A stretch of DNA of 64,000 bases from Fragum whitleyi (Eukaryota > Mollusca > Bivalvia > Cardiida > Cardiidae), in the NCBI GenBank assembly GCA_948146395.1, contig OX411545.1:19599526-19663525 (forward strand), given 5' to 3'. Position 1 is the first letter of the stretch. The number at the start of each line of letters is the position of its first letter. Below are positions 49,001 through 58,000 of this stretch, in pieces. Made by a program: the position numbers and the translations under genes. Below the pieces are notes generated by a model, which searched no databases, had not been told where the DNA came from, and saw nothing but the letters and a program-made list of their open reading frames with translations.

Positions 49001-52000
49001 AAATGTCGTTCAAAGATTTCTGGCTCAAAATAAGCCCCGTCCTACCACGCCCATATTTGTTGATTATCAGAATTTAGCGAGAAATTTTGAAGAAGGTCAC
49101 ACAGGGAACATTCTGTCAAGATTTTATTGAAATCGGCCCAGCGGTTTAGGAAAAAAAAGAAGTTTTAAGAAAGTTAACGACACACGACAGTTGACGGACG
49201 TCGGAGTCAGCGTGATCTTAAAAGCTCCCTTGATCACGAAGTGATCAGGTGAGCTTAAAAGGAAGAAAATGATATGGACCATACAGCCGACTAATGGACG
49301 CAGAGGCGCACACTTGTACACTCAAAACAGAATCTATGTTATTTTTCAAATGACTTTCGTTATTGCAGGTCATTTGCTTCTCCGTCAAGCAAAAGGTCAA
49401 TGGACTGACAGACAGACATGATGAAATCAATATGTGTTCCTCTACTTTTGAGTTGGGGGTATAGTTAATAACATCGTAAAATTGATAAGGTGAACGATTG
49501 TGGAATGATTTAGGAATGATGTTGAATGAGTGAGCGGAGAGAGTTTTGAGTGAAATTTAAGAAAGGGAATCCAATGTCGCTTATTTGTTCAGGATGAACA
49601 AAATTAGCGATATGTAAAACCTCCATTTAATAAATAAAAATGCATGAAAGTTACACCAATAGCTTTATATTTCGCCAAGAACCAATCAGGCGCTTTAAAT
49701 TTCAATTATATCAATGAAATCGAGATTTGGTTCTAAAATGCTTTATTCATTTTGAATGAACAAGTTGATCTTATTTATTGAGTAATTTTGAGATTTTTGA
49801 ATGGTTTGAGTGAGTGTTTGAAATGAATGAATGGAGCGATGAGTGAGCGATTAAGAATGTTTTTGATTGAGATGAATGTCTGTCAATTTCACGATGTAAC
49901 TAACTGTATGATGGTGCTCTTAAACGTGTTGATGTGTAAAAATGTGAAGAAAACAAGTTGAACTAGAAGGTCTGTTTCAAATGGCAAGTTATTTTGGTGA
50001 TGGAATGCAACTGGGCAAAGATATTCATAATTCCATTAAAGATGTGGTGGCCAGGATTTTATTTAATGAATTTTGGGCTTTGACAATGAAACATTCGTGT
50101 AGATAACTGCAATATGACGGAAAACAAACGACAATATGTTGCAAAAATATTTAATAACTTTAAAAGTGTATCTTCAATTTAAGAAGAACTAAAGATTTTT
50201 TATTTCGTAACTGTAGACAGAAATGTACAATATAACAATTTGTCATAAGTTAAATGTGTGATAAGGTCGTTCAGAAAGAGAAACTAATCCTTTAAAAGAA
50301 GCTATAACATGATTCTACGTAAATAGGCCGCGACATTACCAAATAAGCAGATCACGTGATTGGCCTGTGCTATTGCCACAATACTGAGAAACAAGATCGC
50401 GACATTGCCAAATAAGCAGATCACGTGATTGGCTAGTGCTATTTTCAATAGCTGACCTTATTTGACTTGACTTATCACATGATTTCCAAATATAGTAATG
50501 TAAACATGTGATACTAGTAAATTCGTACGCAAATTTCAATAAATATCTTTTAAATAATGAATTAGCGTGTTAATAATATACATGAAGTGAAAGTTGTGTA
50601 ATTGTACAGAATTATTTCATTTTGATGTAATAAACTGTATGTCATTGTCAAGTTGAGATATACAAAATAGGCCGAAGTGTATTCACATCCTGTTCACGTG
50701 ATGTGTGTTCTCAAAAAACCCGAAATGAATTTATCTTGTGTTCATTTTGCGGTTTTGTTAAATCTAAGTTGGAATTGCTCCGCATTCCAACTTAAAAATG
50801 ATTTTGAACCTGTTCCGCGAAAAATAAATCCTTATTTACTGTGCAAAAAAGGGTGCGCAGACCTAGAAGTGACCCATAAACATCGACAAATCACGAGTAG
50901 ACGCGTTCACGTTCTTGGAAGCTCAAACCGAAAGTGTACAAAACAAATATGTAGCGGTTCACAAGGAATACCTTCGCGGGACTAATTTAGGTTTTCCGTA
51001 AGTCTTTAATTTTCACGTGTAATGATTCACGCTAGATGAATTTAAAGTAAGTTGTTAATCTTTGTCTAAAATACACCTTACAAAATACTAAAGAATAAAA
51101 AGACGATGATGTTTGAAAAGAAGAAATGAAAAACGAAAAGGTCTATTTTCTTAGTCAAATATAGACTTTTCAGATAAGAAGGGGAAAGCCAACCTTCTAT
51201 CGTTATTTCTCAACAATGTTGTGAGTACTTATATTAAACGTTACGAAATAAAGATGAGTAGCCTACTCGAAAGACAGAGGGCTTAAAGTAAGGAAGTATT
51301 AGTTCAATTTTTTTAATCGGTAAGGGCCTACCTACGTCTATACGTTCGAGTTAAAACCACGTTATATCTTTTGGAATTTCGGAAATAGAGGATGGCATCT
51401 TTCACCCTTCAACTTACACCAATAAGGAATAACTCCCATTTTCATTATGAACATATCTAGAAATTACAATCGCCGTCGTTAATTAGCACGGTTAAGACTA
51501 CCTTTACAAAAAATTCTTTCTTTTTGTAAAGACCAGAGATAAAGATTCGGCATAGACAAATCCTGTTTGACCGCTGAGCACTACGGGTTTAGTGTAGCTC
51601 AGAGACTTGGCGATGTAATATTGACTGGAAAATCATCGGACAATCAGGACATCCCCATGTAACGGGTTCGATCCCGGCCAAACTGTTGAACTCTTAGGTA
51701 AGTCTTGGTTAGAAATTTCAAAGCCTAATATTGGTTATGGTGCTGGTTATACAAATGAACAAGAGTGAACTCAGATAAGGATCCAGAGGTAGTTCGAATG
51801 GGGGGGGGGGGGTCGGGAACCTTCGGCGATTCTTCGGAATAGACCTCGGGGAAAATGAGGGCGCAGACATGAAAGCGCTTAATATGGCACATGGGTTTAT
51901 GTGATAGTCACAACCCTAATAAAGATGACATCGCGAAAAACAAATTCAACGTAAGGTTAGAATTTGGCATATACATATGAAAAAACCGCTGAATTTTACT

Positions 52001-55000
52001 CTTTTTTGTTTTCAAATAATTACATGCCGAAAAAATCTCAACAGACGATCGGACATCATCAAAGGAATTTGTTATTTTTCAAGCGTATTGACGAAAGTAC
52101 CACTAGAAGTCGAATTACCTAGAAAATAACCCGAAATTACTACACTTGCGTCTGAGGTACTTTTCAATTTACGGAAAAGTCGGAAGGATGTTCCGAATGG
52201 GGGAGGGGGGGGTCAACCTATTTAATTCTAACATGCTTGGTACGAATATAGTCGACCCTCTGCTTTCTCTTTCATGTTGAATAACGATTCCAAACCTTAC
52301 TAGAATGATAATTTCATCTAATTCAATCTTCGAAGAATACTTAAAAAAATCGTTTAGACAATTGACAGATCGCTTCTGTCAACCAAAGGAACTATTGTCC
52401 AATCAAATCCTTTATTTAGACAGGATCGAACTGTTTACCTCTTTTGTTATTTTTGTCATTTTCGTGAATGGATGTAAATGTCTTAAATATCTGAACAATA
52501 GTTGCAATTTTTAAGTCATCCAATAGCAATTAATTTCAACTATAAAGGCTGCAAACTATTTGCGAATTATGTATACATCGCTTTGCACTCAAGTCAACGA
52601 GCAAAGTGTGAGAAAAATTGCAAAGATTTTGCACCGATTTGTCATACTGAACGCAGGGCAGGATTTTCTCTCAGGAGCTAAGTTTGTAGGAAAAGAACAA
52701 ATTCTATGAAGCGCTAAAGAAATGATAATATAATTTACATACAAAGGCGGGGGTAATGTGCAGCTATATAATCAAAGGTGGTGATAAGTTTGACAATTCA
52801 TATAATAATTGATTGATTGAATGAATGGGGTTTTACGCCGCTTTCAACATTATTTCAGTTATATCGTGGCGGCTGGAGCACCTAACAATGGATTCCTGGT
52901 ATTTCTCACGCCAGTACTACCATTACATTCTTTCCTAGCCTCCAGCTGCTAGCTCACATAGGTCTACGATTATTATCGACCCATTGGTGAGAGACAAATA
53001 GTCGGAAAGAATGAGTGCCGCCGTCGGGGATCGAACCCGGGACCTCTAGTTTGACAGTCCGACGCGCTACCAACTGCGCTATGACGGCGGCTTAATTCAT
53101 ATAATAAACATTGGTTTCTTAGTTTCTTACCAAGTTTTTCAAAGTCCGGAAGTATTTTTTCAAAGTTTGGTAACTGCGGCTCGAACTTCTTTTCAGCAAT
53201 GGAACTGTTGATTCGACTGTACAATTGAACGGGATCTTCCTCTAACCGGATCTCGGGTCTGACCTGAACAGTAAGTGAACATTTATTCTTTAAGGTAGTG
53301 GAATCGTTATAGATCCGCAACATTTCGGCACTAATGAATTTTCACAATGATAACCGAGGTTTCCTAATGAAAATCATTAGGAAACCTCGGTTAACACTGT
53401 TTAAGTTCATTACTTCGGAAACGTTGCGGAACTATTACGGGTCCACTACCTTTATTGGTGAAAAAGGTGCAAAAAAGTAAGGATACAGTATTTTTTCTCG
53501 GCGTGGGACGGGGGGGGGGGGTCCAGTCGAAAATGTAATTTTCTTATAATTATTGGCTTGGCGTCGAGCTTCCCGGTTACCCCCACATCCCCTGCATTCA
53601 GGATGACAAAACGGCGCAAACTGTTTGCAAATTATACCCATCTTTACACGTGTACTTGCGTGCAGAACGATGTATAATTTGCAAATGGTTTGCACCGTTT
53701 TGTAACCCTGATCGGAGAGCTGGAACCGCATATGGTAACTACGACTTACTCAAAGTGATTTTCTATGTTATGATTGTCAACCGATGATTTTATCTTTTAC
53801 ATTAAAAAAATGAAGTAAAAGACCGTGTGCACGATCACATTCAGCATTCAGAGAAGGACAATTGGTTCTTTAAAATGGTCTTCATAGCGATCATTAAGTG
53901 AATATGATTTGACTATGTGCATTACCATCTGCTGCCCGAATCCTTACTGGACGCACATTGGGGATGATTTTTGGACTTCAGCGTAAAATAATTTGTATTT
54001 CAATATTTTACACTTTTTAAATACTTCGTTTTAGAGAAATGAAGGTTTCAGAAAGGCAAAGGGCCCTGTTATCTATACACCTGACAAATCGTTGGCTTGA
54101 AATATTCGTGTTTTATCGTATATTCTATCATGGCACGTGATTTTATGTCTATACAAAGCATGCAGTTGCATCGTGGTTAAATGGGCGCCAATGGTCGAAA
54201 CAAAGTTCCGAGTGGCTGTTCCATTCCGCCCATGTGCAAATCATTATTGATGTCAAATAAGGTAAAGAATATTGGCAAGGCAACCCGAAAAAAAAAGCCG
54301 CCACCATAGCGCAGTTGGTTAGGCATAAGACTTCCAATCTGGAAGTCGTGGGTTCGATCCCCGGTAGCGGCAAATATCCTTTCCGACGTTTGTCTCTCAC
54401 CAATGGGTAGATAATCGTAAACCTATGTGAGATAGCAGTCGGAGGCTAGGAAAGGATGTAATAGTAGTACAGGTAAGGGAAATACCAGGAATCCATTGTT
54501 AGGTGCTCCGGCCGCCGCGATATAACTGAAATAATGTTGAAAGCGGCGTTAAACTCTATTCAATCAATCAACCGATAAAAATAAATAAATAAATACCAAG
54601 TTTATATCCGGATGGATCGATAGATTAAAAATTGTACTTTACCCGACGGAGGGGTACTTTTAGAGGCAGAAACTTTGAATCTAGTCGTAATCTATGTGGT
54701 AAATAACCAGGATTACATTGAATTGATGTTTGCTTTTAACTTCACAACAACGAAATCGTGAAAATAAAGAGGAGATGGTCGATCGACAAGAAAAATCCAT
54801 CGCATTTGTTTTTAATTCTTAAGGTTTGTTAACTGCGTTTGATAGTTTATTTGATTGTTAAATACTCTTTCTTATTTAGGCCTTTGAGGTTCTTATCCGT
54901 TAGCATTTAGGCTTTAACCTGCCCCTTACCTACGCCCCCACTGATGTTCACTTGATGCGGTAAAAAATGAATCCCTGGCCCACTTGAAATTTTGGATTGA

Positions 55001-58000
55001 AGATAGCGTGATAGATGCATATGTTTATATGCTAATATTGACAAAAACGAATTGAGAATAGTAATGTTTGTAATTTTGTTCATTTTTCTTTTGCATTTTT
55101 AGGGCCGAATTTAAAAGAATCGAGAGCTTACTATTGTTTACCGTCGCTTACTTTGGTGAAAAAGAATAGCTCGCATTACCAAATGAAACTAATCCGCAGT
55201 TGTTGTAGACTTGGTATCTTCGCGATTATTTCCCATGGAATAGAATAAGGTGAAAATTTAGTCATGATAGAATTATAATAACAAATTCTTACCGTTATTT
55301 ATTGAAAATCTAACCACGCTTCTGAGTTCTAAGGCAGAGCCTTGACAATCATCAATTCCCCAATCCTCGTTAGATATTTTTTTATACAAAACACTATGGA
55401 CGTATTATATATACCCATCAGGCGAAAAGGATCAATCTTGGTAGTGCGTAAAGTAATAATTTTCTGAATACGGAATGATCTGTCTACCTTCCTGCACAAT
55501 ATTTTTTTAAATGCGACCACTGATTAGCCTCTACTGACTTTCGTCTCATTTTAAATGCCTATTCAACGGAGTTCCCGGTGGTCTTTTTCACGTGACGGGT
55601 CACATATTTATAGTCAAAGTGTTTCTTGTTGTTTCTTTTGCTTTAAAACTTCTACTTTAAATGTTGATTAGTCTTAAATATATTTTTTGTATAAAGCGAA
55701 TTAATTATATTCATGGGTATTATTCTCTTTCCTCGAAAATCCTAATTAGCATATCTGACAATTGAAAAAAATCCACGTTGTTTAAATTCATTCGACACAG
55801 GTTTATCGGAAAAAAATGGAAAACTGATTTTCTGTGACTTACTTGCGTGCTTTCCTCTCTGTTTTCTTCACCCTTCAATACCTTTCTATCTGGAAAAATC
55901 GCAAGATTAAAATTTATTTTTCTACCATAGTTGTCGTATTTCAGGATTCCAAAGAGCGAAAAGTAGCAAATCACTGTTGTAAACAAAAACCGATTGAACA
56001 AAAAAATCATTTACATCGTAAGTGTGTCGGTGACATTTATCTTAAATTTCACTGGAAGGGAGACTTCAAGATTGCTACTAAATCTGATTTGGGCATTTAC
56101 CATAAATATTATCATTTTTATTATTACATTCAGCAAACTAGAAAGCCATGAATGGCTTGAGTCGCTCCACAGGCTTGAAATTCTTGTAAAAGCAAATAAA
56201 AGTTTTTACTAGATTTTTAGATATTTTGGGTTCTACTGATGTTGAAAATGTTTTTCAAAATTTCAAGTACCGGTATACAACATATTGAGAAATGACCTCC
56301 GCCCATAAAATACATATTTCTAATCCAATCACAATAATTTTTGGTAGACTGATATAGGGTCACTCAATGATCATTCCAGTGAAATTTGGTTGATATCCAA
56401 CAATTATATTCAGAGAAAATGATTTTCAAAGTTTCCACTATATGACATATTGAGAAATGACCTCCGCCCATAAAACCCATATTTTTAATCCGATCACAAT
56501 AATTTTTGGTAGACTGATAAAGGGTCACTAAATGATCATTCCAGTGAAATTTGATTGATATCCATCAATTAGATTGTGAGAATATGATTTTCAAAGTTTC
56601 CACTATATGACATTTGAGAAATGACCTCCGCCAATAAAATACATATTTTTCATCCGCTCACAATATTTTTGGTAGACTGATAAAGGGTCACTCAAGGATA
56701 ATTACAGTGAAACTGATTGATATCCATCAATTAGATTGTGAGAAAATGATTTTCAAAGTTTCCACTATGTATCATATAGAGAAATGACCTCCGTCCATAA
56801 AATACATATTTTTAATCTAATCACAATAATTTTTGGTAGACTGATAAAGGATCACTCAATGATCATTCCAGTGAAATTTGGTTGCTATCCAACAATTATA
56901 TTCTGAGAAAATGATTTTCAAAGTTTCCACTATATGACATATTGAGAAATGACCTCCGCCCATAAAATCCATTTTTTTTAATCCGATCACAATAATTTTT
57001 GGTAGACTGATAAAGGATCACTCAATGATCATTCCAGTGAAATTTGGTTGCTATCAAACTATTAGATTTTGAGAAAATGATTTTCAAAGTTTCCACTATA
57101 TGACATTTTGAGAAATAACCTCCGCCCATAAAATCCATATTTTTAATCCATTCACAATAATTTTTGGTAGACTGATCAAGGGTCACTCAATGATCATTCC
57201 AGTGAAATTTCGTTGATATCCAACAATTGTATTCTGAGAAAATAATTTTCAAAGTTTCCACTATATGACATATTAAGAAATGACCTCCACCCATAAAATC
57301 CATATTTTTAATCCAATCACAATAGTTTTTGGAAGACTGATATAGGGTCACTCAATGATCATTCCAGTGAAATTTCGTTGATATCCAACTATTAGATTGT
57401 GAGAAAATGATTTTCAAAGTTTCCACTATACGGCATTTTGAAAAATGACCTCCGCCCATAAAACCCATATTTTTCATCCAATCACAATAATTTTTGGTAG
57501 ACTGATATAGGGTCACTCATTGATCATTCCAGTGAAATTTGGTTGATATCCAACGATTATATTCTGAGAAAATGATTTTCAAAGTTTCCGCTATGACATA
57601 TTGAGAAATGACCTCCGCCCATAAAATCCATATTTTAAATCCAATCACAATAATTTTTGGAAGACTGATAAAGGGTCACTCAATGATCATTCCAGTGAAA
57701 TTTGGTTGATATTCAACAATTAGATTCTGAGAAAATGATTTTCAAAGTTTCCACTATGACATATTGAGAAATGACCTCCGCCAATAAAATACATATTTTT
57801 AATCCGCTCACAATAATTTTTTGTAGACTGATAAAGGGTCACTCTAGGATCATTCAAATGAAATTTGGTTGATATCCATCTGTTACATTCTGAGAAAATT
57901 ATTTTGAAAGTTTCCACTATATAACATATAGAGAAATGACCTCCGCCCATAAAATGCATAATTTTTATCCAATCACTATAATTTTTTGTAGGCTGATAAA

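Larger units (their letters stand above)
49257..52547. other. IRF intron, largely unique sequence
   Basis: No exon recognised. 49575-49615 has a worn copy of the hairpin at 60296 (AACAAAATTAGCGATAT). 50330-50433 has a 35-bp repeat. 51588-51682 is tRNA-like. G-runs at 51800-51811 and 52201-52211. Open frames at 50677-50985 and 52305-52514 look non-coding. Confidence 0.4.

Noticed and set aside
50677..50985. 102-codon open frame
   Set aside because: Composition and lack of any motif suggest chance; it is antisense to the IRF transcript.
55834..56151. 105-codon open frame
   Set aside because: Antisense shadow over IRF exon 3 and the end of HINE-F.
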